NCBI RefSeq assembly: GCF_023373525.1
Contig: NZ_CP097218.1
Span: forward strand, 3,348,001-3,412,000
Direction of reading: 5' to 3'
Source of the DNA: Brachybacterium kimchii
GTDB taxonomy: Bacteria; Actinomycetota; Actinomycetes; Actinomycetales; Dermabacteraceae
DNA length: 64,000 nucleotides
Position numbers and translations under genes: made by a program. The stretch's first letter is position 1. Each line of letters begins with the position of its first letter. Below, piece after piece: positions 24,840 to 33,802 of this stretch. The notes below the pieces were generated by a model. The model worked only from the letters and a program-made list of their open reading frames with translations. It did no database searches and was not told the DNA's origin.

Positions 24840-24893
24840 GAGAAGTGCGAAACGGTTGCCAAGAGCGCTCTTGGCAACCGTTTCGTACTTCTC
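24840..24893. repeat. 54-bp palindrome, copy 1 of a dispersed repeat
   Basis: A loop-free inverted repeat with 27-base arms and a single G-T pair (24847/24886), centred at 24866/24867. It begins GAGAAGTGCGAAACGG. A second 54-bp copy at 57354-57407 differs at a few positions, with two compensatory changes. It lies 78 bases after the stop of the GH127 gene and contains GAAACGGTT, resembling the LacI-type operators at 26986 and 27181. Confidence 0.8.
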
Positions 24894-24970
24894 ACGGGGC
24901 GCGAGTCGCCATGAGAAGGGGGAAGGCGACTATCGGTCGGTGCTCGCGGAGTGCGGCGCGCTTCGTGACG

Positions 24971-26959
24971 TCACGATCGATCCCGCAGCGGCATCCACAC
25001 GCGCATCGGGCCGATCTCCCGGTTCGCCCACGCGTAGTAGGGGATCGCCCGCCAGGTGTGCAGGGTCGGCTCGGAGGCCGTCCCCGACCAGGCGCGATAC
25101 GGCCACGTCTGCGTCACCGCGGGCACGTCGCCCTCGCCGCTCACGGTCGACGGCGGGGGAGCGGCCCAGCCCGCCACGTCGAGCGCGACCACTCCGTCGA
25201 GCGCGTCGATCCGCTGCTCGCGCACGGGCGCGGAGGGGTCGACGAGCGCGTCGTCGACCGTGCGCGCGCCCTCCTGGTCCGCCTGCTCGAGCGCGTAGAC
25301 GAGCGGGCCGCGCTCCAGGGCGACCGCGCCTCGCGAGGCATCGACCCGGTGCGGCGCCGTGACGAAGCGGGCGCTCATCGGCAGCTCCAGCACCAGCTCC
25401 TCACCGGTGACGAAGATGCGCCGCACGGTGTGGGCACCAGGGGAGAGCGGCGTCGAAGCATCCTGACCATCGGCCCCTGCCGGATCCTCCAGCCGCGCCC
25501 CGTCGGCCCAGGCGGGCACTCGCAGCGTCAGCCCGGCCTCGGCGCTCGGCGCCGCGAGGACACGGATCCGCACCGTGCCGTCGTGCGGATAGTCGGTCGC
25601 GACCTCGATCGCGAAGTCCTCACCGTCCACCTGTGTGCTGTATCGGCCGCTCGCGTACAGGTGCAGCTGCAGCCCGGCCTCGTCGGACGTCGCGACGTAC
25701 TGGTCGAGACTGGCCAGGGTGCGCATGACGTTCGGCGGGCAGCAGGCGCAGTCGAACCAGCCGCGCCTGCCGTGCGCGATCGAGCGGCCCTCGTCGGCGA
25801 TCGCGCCCTCGCGCAGCTGCAGCGAGTTCACGTAGAAGAACTCGGTGCCCGCGAGGGAGACGCCGGGCAGGACGGCGTTGTGCAGCAGGCGGTCGATCGC
25901 ATCGGCGAAGGACTCGTCGCCCGTGGCGAGCAGCAGCCGCCACGCCCACTGGACCGCGGCGATGCCCGCGCAGGTCTCCGCGTACCCGCGGTCCGTGCCC
26001 AGCTCGAAGGGGTCGCCGAAGGCCTCCCAGTCCCAGCGCGACCCCATCCCGCCGGTCACGTAAGTCTTGGTGGCGAGCGTCGTCGCGAACAGACGCCGCT
26101 CGTGGGCGAGGAGCTCGGCGTCGTCGTCCTCGATCGCGAGGTCCGTCGCCCCGGCGGCGAGGTAGAGAGCGCGCACCGCGTGCCCCTCGACCGTCGTCGC
26201 CTCCCGCACGGGCACACGGTCCGAGAAGTAGCCCGGGCCCGGATCCTTCGAGGTCGTGGCGTGCCCGCGGCGCTCGAGGAAGGAGCGCGCGAGGTCCAGG
26301 GCGTCGGACCGACCGGTCTCGCGGTGCAGCTCGACCAGGGCCATCTCGATCTCGGGATGACCCGGGACGCCGACGTTCCCGCCGGGCCCGAACACGAGGG
26401 TGAGGTGGTCCAGGATCCGCAGCGCCACCTGCAGCAGCGCGTCATCGCCGGCGCTGCGGGACTGGGCGACGGCGGCTTGCATGAGGTGGCCGTAGCAGTA
26501 CAGCTCGTGGTTCCACGCGAGGTTCGTATACCGCTCCTCGCGGGAGTGGCGCAGCTGGTGGACGCTGTTCAGGTATCCGTCCTCCTGCTGTGCGGCGGCG
26601 ACGGTCGCGGTGACCTTCTCCATGAGCCGCCGCAGCTCGGCGTCGTCCTCACGTCCCAGCTCGAAGGCCACGGCCTCGAGCCATTTGTAGACGTCGGAGT
26701 CCTGGAAGATCATGCCGCGCGCCTCGCCTGCGGCAGCCCCCGCGGCGATCCGGAAGTTCTGCAGGGTGCCGGAGGACTCGAGCTGCTCGTGCCCCGCGCG
26801 CAGGGCGTCGCGCCGGTTGCGCTGCTGGCGCAGTCCCCAGAACCCGCCGTCGATGCGGGCGGCGCCCGGTGTGAGGGGATGCAGGCGGACGCGGGCCGAC
26901 GGGGTGGGCCGCACCGGGGCGGCGAGGGCGGGACCGGCAGGAGGGGGCTGCTGCGTCAT
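24971..26959 (-). CDS. GH127 beta-L-arabinofuranosidase
   Basis: A 662-residue glycoside hydrolase family 127 protein (formerly DUF1680). The zinc/catalytic set known from the Bifidobacterium enzyme is present: E-T-C in GYAETCAGIA (near residues 328-330) and the Cys pair in FDCACCPPNVM (near 404-405), where the first Cys of the pair is the nucleophile. It has no signal peptide, so it acts on imported beta-L-arabinooligosaccharides. The ATG is preceded by GAAGGAG. It is divergent from the 27283-30610 operon, and both share a LacI-type operator sequence, suggesting co-regulation. Confidence 0.92.
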   Translation of the reverse strand: MTQQPPPAGPALAAPVRPTPSARVRLHPLTPGAARIDGGFWGLRQQRNRRDALRAGHEQLESSGTLQNFRIAAGAAAGEARGMIFQDSDVYKWLEAVAFELGREDDAELRRLMEKVTATVAAAQQEDGYLNSVHQLRHSREERYTNLAWNHELYCYGHLMQAAVAQSRSAGDDALLQVALRILDHLTLVFGPGGNVGVPGHPEIEMALVELHRETGRSDALDLARSFLERRGHATTSKDPGPGYFSDRVPVREATTVEGHAVRALYLAAGATDLAIEDDDAELLAHERRLFATTLATKTYVTGGMGSRWDWEAFGDPFELGTDRGYAETCAGIAAVQWAWRLLLATGDESFADAIDRLLHNAVLPGVSLAGTEFFYVNSLQLREGAIADEGRSIAHGRRGWFDCACCPPNVMRTLASLDQYVATSDEAGLQLHLYASGRYSTQVDGEDFAIEVATDYPHDGTVRIRVLAAPSAEAGLTLRVPAWADGARLEDPAGADGQDASTPLSPGAHTVRRIFVTGEELVLELPMSARFVTAPHRVDASRGAVALERGPLVYALEQADQEGARTVDDALVDPSAPVREQRIDALDGVVALDVAGWAAPPPSTVSGEGDVPAVTQTWPYRAWSGTASEPTLHTWRAIPYYAWANREIGPMRVWMPLRDRS

Positions 26960-26985
26960 GCGTGCTCTCCTTCGAGCAAATGGTG

Positions 26986-27004
26986 GCGGGAAAACGGTTC
27001 CCGC
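26986..27004. promoter_or_regulatory. LacI-type operator before the GH127 gene
   Basis: GCGGGAAAACGGTTCCCGC has perfect seven-base outer arms (GCGGGAA and TTCCCGC) and a central CG. It lies between a -10-like TACCGT on the minus strand and the GH127 start. A matching site is at 27181-27208. Confidence 0.6.
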
Positions 27005-27029
27005 GGACCACGGTACGAGAACCGCATGA

Positions 27030-27180
27030 ACTCGTCACGAAGTGGTCGCAGAGCGACGACAGTGCGGCCGGGGTGAGCCGGGGACCGCCGCCCGCCGCCT
27101 GCGCCCCGCAGCCGCTGCCCGCCGCCCGCCGCTCGCCCCGCCCCCCCTCATCCTCGACACCCTGCCCCACCCATGGTCTA
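27030..27180. other. GC-rich low-complexity intergenic stretch
   Basis: Between the two operators lies a CCG/CCC-rich run, densest at 27083-27147. It has no ribosome-binding site and no credible reading frame. Confidence 0.5.
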
Positions 27181-27208
27181 CGATGCGGGAAAGCGGTTAC
27201 CCGCATCG
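27181..27208. promoter_or_regulatory. LacI-type operator before the Gfo/Idh-DUF993 operon
   Basis: Nine-base perfect arms CGATGCGGG and CCCGCATCG flank AAAGCGGTTA. The core GCGGGAAAGCGGTTACCCGC closely matches the operator at 26986-27004, so one LacI-family protein probably controls both divergent units. Confidence 0.6.
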
Positions 27209-27282
27209 TGCTCGCGATGACCCGACGGTGGCCGCCCCGACGCACCCGACCCGGCACCGCCGCCGGACACCAGGAGACCTCC

Positions 27283-28446
27283 ATGACAGAGCGACGCATC
27301 GGCATCATCGTCAACGGCGCGAGCGGCCGCATGGGCTACCGCCAGCACCTCGTGCGGTCCCTGCTGGCGATCCGCGAGCAGGGCGGCGTCGAGCTCGCCG
27401 ACGGCACCCGCCTCGTGCCCGACCTGCTGCTCGTCGGCCGCAACGAGGAGAAGCTGCACACGATCGCCGAGCGCCACGGCCTGACCGAGTGGACCACCGA
27501 CCTCGACGCCGCGCTCGCCGACGATCGCTTCGAGATCTACTTCGACGCCCTGGTCACGAACCTGCGGGTCGCGAACATCCGCAAGGCGATCGCCGCTGGC
27601 AAGGCGATCTTTACCGAGAAGCCCACGGCCGAATCCCTCGACGACGCCCTCGCGCTCGCCCGGGAGGCGAAGGCCGCGGGCGTGGTCAGCGGCGTCGTCC
27701 ACGACAAGCTGTACCTGCCCGGCCTTCTCAAGCTGCGCCGCCTCGTCGAGGAGGGCTTCTTCGGGCGCATCCTCTCGGTGCGCGGCGAGTTCGGCTACTG
27801 GGTGTTCGAGGGGGACGGGCAGAGCCCGCAGCGCCCCTCTTGGAACTACCGCGCCGAGGACGGCGGCGGCATCGTCGCGGACATGTTCCCCCACTGGAAC
27901 TACGTCATCGAGAACCTCTTCGGCCGCATCGAGGACGTGTACGCGCAGGTCGCGACCCACATCCCGGAGCGCTGGGACGAGAAGGGCGAGCGCTACGAGG
28001 CCACGGCCGACGACTCCGCCTACGGCGTCTTCCGCCTCGAGGGCGGGACGGTCGTGCAGATGAACTCGAGCTGGGACGTGCGCGTGGACCGCGACGAGCT
28101 CGTGCAGTTCCAGGTCGACGGGACGCTCGGCAGCGCCGTCGTCGGCCTCTGGGGAGCGAAGATCCAGCCGCGCGCGGCCACCCCGCGCCCCACCTGGAAC
28201 CCCGACGTGCCCGACGCGCACGACTACCGCGCCGACTGGCACGAGATCCCCGACAACGCCGGGCCCGACGGCTTCGACAACGGCTTCAAGGCCCAGTGGG
28301 AGGACTTCCTCGCCCACTGGGCCGAGGGCCGTGACTACCCCTACGACCTGCTCGCCGGCGCCCGCGGCGTGCGCCTGGCCGAGGCGGGCCTCGAGAGCTC
28401 CGCGCAGGGCCGGCGCATCGCCCTCGAGCCGCTCACGGAGGCGTGA
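27283..28446 (+). CDS. Gfo/Idh/MocA-family oxidoreductase, first gene of a DUF993 operon
   Basis: A 387-residue protein. The start GIIVNGASGRMGYRQHLVRSL has a variant dinucleotide loop (GASGRMG), followed by FTEKPTAESL as catalytic lysine motif and a substrate half with GGGIVADMFPHWNYVIENLFG. Family members oxidise sugars or inositols with NAD(P). The ATG is preceded by CAGGAGACCTCC. Its two downstream genes encode a DUF993 protein and a TIM-barrel isomerase, so it likely performs the first oxidation of an unknown sugar or sugar acid. Regulation by the LacI-type site at 27181 is inferred. Confidence 0.87.
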   Translation: MTERRIGIIVNGASGRMGYRQHLVRSLLAIREQGGVELADGTRLVPDLLLVGRNEEKLHTIAERHGLTEWTTDLDAALADDRFEIYFDALVTNLRVANIRKAIAAGKAIFTEKPTAESLDDALALAREAKAAGVVSGVVHDKLYLPGLLKLRRLVEEGFFGRILSVRGEFGYWVFEGDGQSPQRPSWNYRAEDGGGIVADMFPHWNYVIENLFGRIEDVYAQVATHIPERWDEKGERYEATADDSAYGVFRLEGGTVVQMNSSWDVRVDRDELVQFQVDGTLGSAVVGLWGAKIQPRAATPRPTWNPDVPDAHDYRADWHEIPDNAGPDGFDNGFKAQWEDFLAHWAEGRDYPYDLLAGARGVRLAEAGLESSAQGRRIALEPLTEA

Positions 28447-28451
28447 GGACC

Positions 28452-29741
28452 ATGGTGGAGAAGAACCCGGAGCGGCCCGCGCGGCGCCTCGCCCTCCTCG
28501 ACGAGGACGGCCGACTCAGGACGGCGCCGCTGCCCCCGTCGGCCGCTTTCACCCGTCCCACCTCCCCGCTGCGCTCGCGCGTGGTCTATGCGGCCTCGCA
28601 CGTGGTCCCGCTCGCCCACGCCGACAACACCCCCGGTGCCCCGGCGGCGATCGACTGGGAGGCGACCCTCGGCTTCCGCCGCACGATCTGGTCCTGGGGC
28701 CTCGGCGTCGCCGACGCCATGGACACCGCGCAGCGGAACATGGGACTGGATCCCGCGGCGACCCGGGAGCTCATCACCCGCACCGCCGACGCCGCCCGCG
28801 AGGCGCTCGCCGACCCCGCGATCGCCCCGCTGTTCGGTCCGGACGCGCAGGTCAGCGACCTCATCGTCGCCGGTGTCTCGACCGACCACCGGGAGGAGGC
28901 GGAGCTCTCGCTCGACGAGATCGTGGACGCCTACCGCGAGCAGCTCGCGGCGACCGAGGAGACCGGCGCCGGTGCCGTGCTGATGGCGAGCCGACACCTG
29001 GCACGCGCCGCGCGATCGGCCGCCGACTTCGAGGAGGTCTACGCCCGGATCCTCGAGCGCGCCCGCCGTCCCGTGGTGCTGCACTGGCTCGGCACCGCCT
29101 TCGACCCGCAGCTCGCGGGCTACTTCGGCTCCTCCGACACCGCCGAGGCCGCCGACTCCCTGCTGCGCATCATCGCCGCCGACCCCTCGCGGATCCGCGG
29201 CGTGAAGATGAGCCTGCTGGACGACGCCGCCGAGGTCGCGGTGCGCGAGCGCCTGCCCGAGGGCGTCCTCATGCTCACCGGCGACGACTTCCACTTCTCC
29301 CACCTCATCGTGGGGGACGAGGACCAGGGCGGTGCAGAGGAGCGGAGCACCTCGGCCGACGGGGGCTTCTCCCACGCTCTGCTCGGCGCCTTCGCCGCGA
29401 CCGCCCCGGCCGCATCGGCGGCGATCCAGGCGCTGGACGCGGGCGACGCCGCCCGTGCACGCGCGATCCTCGACGACGCCGAGCGTCTGGCCCGGCAGGT
29501 CTTCGCCGCCCCCACCTACCACTACAAGGCGGGCGTCGCGTTCCTGTCCTGGCTCAACGGCCACCAGCGCGCCTTCCAGATGGTCGGCGGGCTGCACAGC
29601 GCGCGCAGCCTCCCGCACCTCTCGCGCATCGTCGAGCTCGCCGCCTCCACCGGGAACCTCGAGGACCCGGCCCTGGCCGCCGAGCGCTGGCACGCGATGC
29701 TCCGCCTGCACGGCGTCGACCCCCAGGAGGTCCTCGCATGA
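28452..29741 (+). CDS. DUF993 / dihydrodipicolinate synthase-like protein
   Basis: A 429-residue protein of the DUF993 family, a predicted TIM barrel distantly related to dihydrodipicolinate synthase. Segments seen are SRVVYAASHVVPLAHADN (about 35), WEATLGFRRTIWSWGLGVADAMDTAQ, VLHWLGTAFDPQLAGYFGS, IRGVKMSLLD (possible Schiff-base lysine, about 252) and MLTGDDFHF. Aldolase or dehydratase chemistry on a keto-sugar acid is a reasonable guess, but no activity is established that I can cite. ATG 28452 was preferred to GTG 28443 because GTGAGGA fits as its ribosome-binding site. Confidence 0.8.
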   Translation: MVEKNPERPARRLALLDEDGRLRTAPLPPSAAFTRPTSPLRSRVVYAASHVVPLAHADNTPGAPAAIDWEATLGFRRTIWSWGLGVADAMDTAQRNMGLDPAATRELITRTADAAREALADPAIAPLFGPDAQVSDLIVAGVSTDHREEAELSLDEIVDAYREQLAATEETGAGAVLMASRHLARAARSAADFEEVYARILERARRPVVLHWLGTAFDPQLAGYFGSSDTAEAADSLLRIIAADPSRIRGVKMSLLDDAAEVAVRERLPEGVLMLTGDDFHFSHLIVGDEDQGGAEERSTSADGGFSHALLGAFAATAPAASAAIQALDAGDAARARAILDDAERLARQVFAAPTYHYKAGVAFLSWLNGHQRAFQMVGGLHSARSLPHLSRIVELAASTGNLEDPALAAERWHAMLRLHGVDPQEVLA

Positions 29742-30610
29742 ACGTCCCGCGCCCCGCACCCGCATCTCGCCCCGCCCCCGTCCCGCGCCTGTCCCTCAAC
29801 CGCTGGAGCGTGCGCACCACCCCCGTCGACGAGGTGCTCGCGGCATGCGTCGGCGGCGGCGTCGGCGGGATCGGCCTGTGGCGCCAGGACGTCGAGACCA
29901 CGGGGCTGGCCGAGCTGCGGCACCGGGTCGACGACGCCGGGCTGCAGGTCACGAGCCTGTGCCGCGGCGGATTCTTCACGGCCGCCGACCCTGCCGACCG
30001 CCGCGCAGCGCTCGAGGACAACCGTCGCGCGATCGACGAGGCGGTGGGGCTCGGCACCGACGTGCTGGTGCTGGTCGTCGGCGGTCTGAGCCATGAGGAC
30101 AAGGACCTCGCGGCCGCCCGGGACCGGGTCGCGGAGAACATCGCGCAGCTCGCCCCGCACGCCGAGCAGGCCGGGGTGCGCCTCGCGATCGAGCCCATGC
30201 ACCCGATCTTCACGGCCGACCGCGGCGTCGTCTCCACCACCGCCCAGGCCCTCGACATCGCCGAGCAGGTGGGCAGCGACGCCGTCGGCGCGATCGTGGA
30301 CACCTACCACGTGTGGTGGGACCCGGACCTCGCGGCGTCGATCGCCCGCGCGGGCGCGAGCGGACGCCTGCTGGGCTACCAGGTGTGCGACTGGATCCTG
30401 CCGCTGGCCGCCGAGACCCTGAACTCCCGCGGGTACATGGGCGACGGCTTCATCGACTTCCCCGCGATCACCCGCATGATCGCGGAGACCGGATACACCG
30501 GGCCGATCGAGGTCGAGATCTTCCACGAGGACGTCTGGGCGACCCCCGTCGCCGATGCCGTGCGCACCATCCGCGAGCGCTTCGAGCAGCTGGTCCTGCC
30601 CAGCGCCTGA
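29738..30610 (+). CDS. Sugar phosphate isomerase/epimerase-like TIM-barrel protein
   Basis: A 290-residue xylose isomerase-like (AP endonuclease 2 superfamily) protein. Metal-site segments are visible: RLAIEPMHPIFTADRG (about 148), AIVDTYHVWWDP (about 188), GYQVCDW and GPIEVEIFHEDVWA near the end. It has a Pro-rich N-terminus of about 20 residues. The ATG overlaps the DUF993 stop by four bases, indicating coupling. It probably isomerises or epimerises the product of the Gfo/Idh oxidation. Confidence 0.87.
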   Translation: MNVPRPAPASRPAPVPRLSLNRWSVRTTPVDEVLAACVGGGVGGIGLWRQDVETTGLAELRHRVDDAGLQVTSLCRGGFFTAADPADRRAALEDNRRAIDEAVGLGTDVLVLVVGGLSHEDKDLAAARDRVAENIAQLAPHAEQAGVRLAIEPMHPIFTADRGVVSTTAQALDIAEQVGSDAVGAIVDTYHVWWDPDLAASIARAGASGRLLGYQVCDWILPLAAETLNSRGYMGDGFIDFPAITRMIAETGYTGPIEVEIFHEDVWATPVADAVRTIRERFEQLVLPSA

Positions 30611-30627
30611 CGCGAGTGCCCGACCAC

Positions 30628-30664
30628 GGTGCCTGACCCGGGTGCCTGGCCCGGGTCAGGCACC
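30628..30664. terminator. Bidirectional hairpin between the DUF993 operon and the M48 gene
   Basis: Fifteen-base arms GGTGCCTGACCCGGG and its exact complement, seven-base loop. The second arm contains the stop codon region of the convergent M48 peptidase gene. The unit GGTGCCTGRCCCG is also directly repeated inside it. Confidence 0.65.
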
Positions 30665-32542
30665 GCCGAGGGGTGTGCGACCGCGTCCGGTGGTCAGCCT
30701 GCCGGGGCACACGCGCTGCAGCGCCTCGCCGATGTCGCCGAGCGTGGCGGAGTACTGGGCGGGCTTGACCTTCAGCTCCTTGTCGCGCCCGGACACGCGT
30801 ATCCGCACACCGCCGCCGCGCACGTTGACCTCCTCGATGCTCTTGGCCGGGATCCAGATCGAGCCCTTCTCCGCGCGCAGGGCCTGCAGGCCCTTCTGCT
30901 CGAGGCGCCGGGTGACGCGCTCGGCCTGGCGGTCCTCGCGGCTGCCGCCCGCGAGCATCGCGAAGCCGTTGATGCGGCTGCGCACGATGAGCAGGCCCTG
31001 GGAGAGGACCCACAGGTCACGCGGCATCAGGCCCGTGCCGGAGCCGTTGGTGAGAGCAGCCAGCAGGGTGTCCTCGGGGATCGCTTCGGCCTCCGCCGAC
31101 GTCGGCACCTCGTACGGGGTGTCGAGGGCGGCGCCGCGGCGCTCGAGCTCGGCGAGGACGCGGCGCGTGGCCTCCGGTCCGCCGTCGCCGATGAGCTGGG
31201 GGACGTCGACGACCCCGCTCCGGTCCGTGAAGGTCGCGTCGGATCCGAAGTCGACCTGCATGTGCATGGCGCCCGCGGCGAGCATCCGATCCCGGAAGAT
31301 CGTGGAGCACAGCAGCTGCTGGATCTGCTCGGGCCGGATCGTCTCGGGGTCGAAGGTGCGCTGCTGCGGCACGGCGAGCATGCGGGCGCCGACCGGCACC
31401 TGCATCTGCGTCTCGAGGATCGCCCGTGGGGTCGGGGCGGGGACGACGCCCGCCGCGACCAGGTCATGGGCGAGGTCGGCGGCGCTCCGGTTCTCGCGGG
31501 CCGCCTGCGTGCGCTGGAACATCCGGTCCCAGGACCACAGGTCGCGGTCGGGGTCGGAGAGCACGGTCCGCTCGATCGGGTCGATGTCCCGGGGCAGCAG
31601 GCTGAGGGCGGGTGCGTCCCCGTGCTGCGCCGGGGGCGACGGGTGCGTGCGCGCACGCTGGATCCGCTCGCGCAGCAGCGGGTGGCTGTCCTGCCAGCTC
31701 GGCTTCTGCTCGGCGATGACCTGCTGTGCGATCGGCGCGATCGTCTCGTGCTCCTCGACGAGCATCTGCTGCAGCCCCTCGACCAGCGGGGCACGGGCCC
31801 CGGTGACGGCGAAGGACGGGCCGACGAAGTTCTTCCAGTAGGCGCCCCAGGCGAGTTCGGTCTCGACGAGGCGCTCGAAGGCGGAGGCCATGGCGTCGGA
31901 CCCCGCCAGCCGCAGCGAGAAGCCGTCGGCCGCCCGCTCCATCTCCCTCGAGCTCAGCTGCGCCGCCCAGATGTACAGGCGCGCGTAGCCGCGGAACAGC
32001 AGACCCCACAGGCCCGAGGAGTTGCGCGCGATGGTGATCAGGGCGTCCTGGGCACGCAGCAGGAAGGATCCCAGCGCATACCGGCCTCCCGCGTAGTGCC
32101 CCAGCTCGTGCGCGAGGATCGAGCGCAGCTGGCCCACGCTCATCGCACCCAGCACGGGCAGCCCGATCAGCATGATCCGCTCGCCGCCGATCCGGGTCAC
32201 CGCGGCGTTGGCCTCCGGGAGCACGTGGATCCTGTCGACGGTGGGGGTGCCGACGGCGGCGGCGAGCTCGTCGACCTGGGCCCACAGGGCAGGGGCCTGC
32301 GCGCGATCCAGCGAGGGGCCCTCGATGCTCGGCTTCGGGCGGGTCACCAGCTCCTTGATCGCGTAGCCGATGCCCCCGAGGAGGCCGAGCAGGATGATCA
32401 CGGCGAAGACGATCGCGCGGCCGGACTGGAGCTCGATGATCAGGAGCACGAGCAGGGCCACCACGATCACCACCAGCGCGATCACGAGGACCGGATAGAG
32501 GATCAGCATGAGCAGCGCGGGGAGTGCGCGGAGATAGGACAT
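30656..32542 (-). CDS. Membrane-anchored M48-family zinc metallopeptidase
   Basis: A 628-residue protein. Two hydrophobic segments (about residues 8-37 and 43-60) anchor it; the protease domain follows with the zinc motif HELGH at 145-149 and the third ligand region SSREMERAADGFSL (about 200), as in HtpX/Ste24-like M48 enzymes. The C-terminal 230 residues form an extra domain without a motif I recognise. The active site should face the cytoplasm or membrane interface, suggesting protein quality control. It is unrelated to the surrounding sugar genes. Length is roughly twice that of HtpX. Confidence 0.85.
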   Translation of the reverse strand: MSYLRALPALLMLILYPVLVIALVVIVVALLVLLIIELQSGRAIVFAVIILLGLLGGIGYAIKELVTRPKPSIEGPSLDRAQAPALWAQVDELAAAVGTPTVDRIHVLPEANAAVTRIGGERIMLIGLPVLGAMSVGQLRSILAHELGHYAGGRYALGSFLLRAQDALITIARNSSGLWGLLFRGYARLYIWAAQLSSREMERAADGFSLRLAGSDAMASAFERLVETELAWGAYWKNFVGPSFAVTGARAPLVEGLQQMLVEEHETIAPIAQQVIAEQKPSWQDSHPLLRERIQRARTHPSPPAQHGDAPALSLLPRDIDPIERTVLSDPDRDLWSWDRMFQRTQAARENRSAADLAHDLVAAGVVPAPTPRAILETQMQVPVGARMLAVPQQRTFDPETIRPEQIQQLLCSTIFRDRMLAAGAMHMQVDFGSDATFTDRSGVVDVPQLIGDGGPEATRRVLAELERRGAALDTPYEVPTSAEAEAIPEDTLLAALTNGSGTGLMPRDLWVLSQGLLIVRSRINGFAMLAGGSREDRQAERVTRRLEQKGLQALRAEKGSIWIPAKSIEEVNVRGGGVRIRVSGRDKELKVKPAQYSATLGDIGEALQRVCPGRLTTGRGRTPLGGA

Positions 32543-32656
32543 GGGTACGGGGCCTCCTGAGGTGCGGAGTCAGGGTAGGCCTGCAGGGGCGGACGCGGGA
32601 CGGCTTTCCGGATTCCGTGCGTCGTGCACGCCCGCGCGGAGGCCATCCGCCGTGAC

Positions 32657-33802
32657 CTAGCGAGACGCGGTCGCCGTGCTCTCCCGCAGGGCGATCTCCC
32701 CGGGTGCCGTCCAGACGGCCTGAGCCGCCCCCGAATCCTCGCCGGCCTCCCCGAGCACCCAGGCCACGGCGGTGTCGGCGATCTGCTCGAGGGGGAGGGC
32801 GAGGGTGCTCAGGGTGGGGCTCGCGTCCACGCCGGCGGGGACCCCGCCGAACCCGGCGACGGCCACGTCCTGGGGGACCCGCAGTCCCTGGCGGCGCAGC
32901 TCGCCGACGGCCCCGAGCGCCATGACGTCCGCCGGGGCGAACACGCACAGCGGAGCCGCCGACGGCTCGCCGTCGAGAACGTCGCCGGAGCCATCTGTCC
33001 CGGTGCCAGTACCGACACCTGCCCCGGCGTCCGTGTCGGCGTGCGCTCCGGCGCCCGCGTCCCCGGCGCTCCCGCGCAGATGCTCGGCGACGCGTCGGGC
33101 GAGCTCGTGCCCGCCCTGGCGGTCGAGGGTCGCCTCGACGCTCAGCTCCGCTTCGAGGCCCGCCTCCGCGAGGCCCGCGAGGAAGCCGCCGGTGCGGTGG
33201 GCGGCCGCGGGCACGGGGCCGTGCGCGCCGACGACGGCGAAGCGCCGATGCCCCTCCACGACCAGCGCGGTCGCGAGGGCCCGGGCACCGTCGGCGTCCC
33301 CGACGTCGATCGTGCGGCCCACGCCCGGCGACTGGCCGATTCCGACCACCAGGCCGCCGTTGCGGGCGAATCCCTCGAGCATCGCCGTCAGGCTCTCGTC
33401 GGAGCTGGCGCCGTAGGAGGAGGAGCCGACGATCACCAGGGCGTCCACGCGCTGGGCGATCAATGCCCGGATCGCGCGCGACTCGGTCTCCGCGTCGCGG
33501 TCGGTCTGGGTGAGCAGCACCTGCGTGCCCGAGGCGAAGACCCGGATCTGGATCTGCCGGGCGATCTCCCCGAAGTACGGGTCGGAGATGTCGTGGACGA
33601 CGAGGCCGATGAGACCGGAGCGGGAGCGGGCGAGCGCCTGGGCCTGCGCGTTCGTCACGTACCCGAGCTTCGCCGCCGAGCGCTGCACGCGCTCGGCGAC
33701 GTCCTTGCCGGGCACCCTGTCCGAGCCGTTGAGGACCCTCGAGGCGGTGGCGAGCGAGACGCCGGCGTCTCGCGCGACGTCGGTGAGCCGGACGGCGGGC
33801 AT
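32657..33802 (-). CDS. LacI-family regulator with a low-complexity insertion
   Basis: A 381-residue regulator. The helix-turn-helix VRLTDVARDAGVSLATASRVL begins at residue 4; the effector domain follows (LIGLVVHDISDPYFGEI) and ends near GEIALRES. Between about residues 245 and 285 there is an Ala/Gly/Thr/Asp-rich insertion (GSAGDAGAGAHADTDAG and onward) where other LacI proteins have a short loop. Start 33802 gives the standard N-terminus. Its own targets are not evident; the operators at 26986 and 27181 have no adjacent LacI gene, so it is one candidate to bind them. Confidence 0.85.
   Translation of the reverse strand: MPAVRLTDVARDAGVSLATASRVLNGSDRVPGKDVAERVQRSAAKLGYVTNAQAQALARSRSGLIGLVVHDISDPYFGEIARQIQIRVFASGTQVLLTQTDRDAETESRAIRALIAQRVDALVIVGSSSYGASSDESLTAMLEGFARNGGLVVGIGQSPGVGRTIDVGDADGARALATALVVEGHRRFAVVGAHGPVPAAAHRTGGFLAGLAEAGLEAELSVEATLDRQGGHELARRVAEHLRGSAGDAGAGAHADTDAGAGVGTGTGTDGSGDVLDGEPSAAPLCVFAPADVMALGAVGELRRQGLRVPQDVAVAGFGGVPAGVDASPTLSTLALPLEQIADTAVAWVLGEAGEDSGAAQAVWTAPGEIALRESTATASR

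Noticed and set aside
24840..24893. Palindromes read as CRISPR repeats
   Set aside because: Only two isolated copies 32 kb apart, no spacers, no cas genes.
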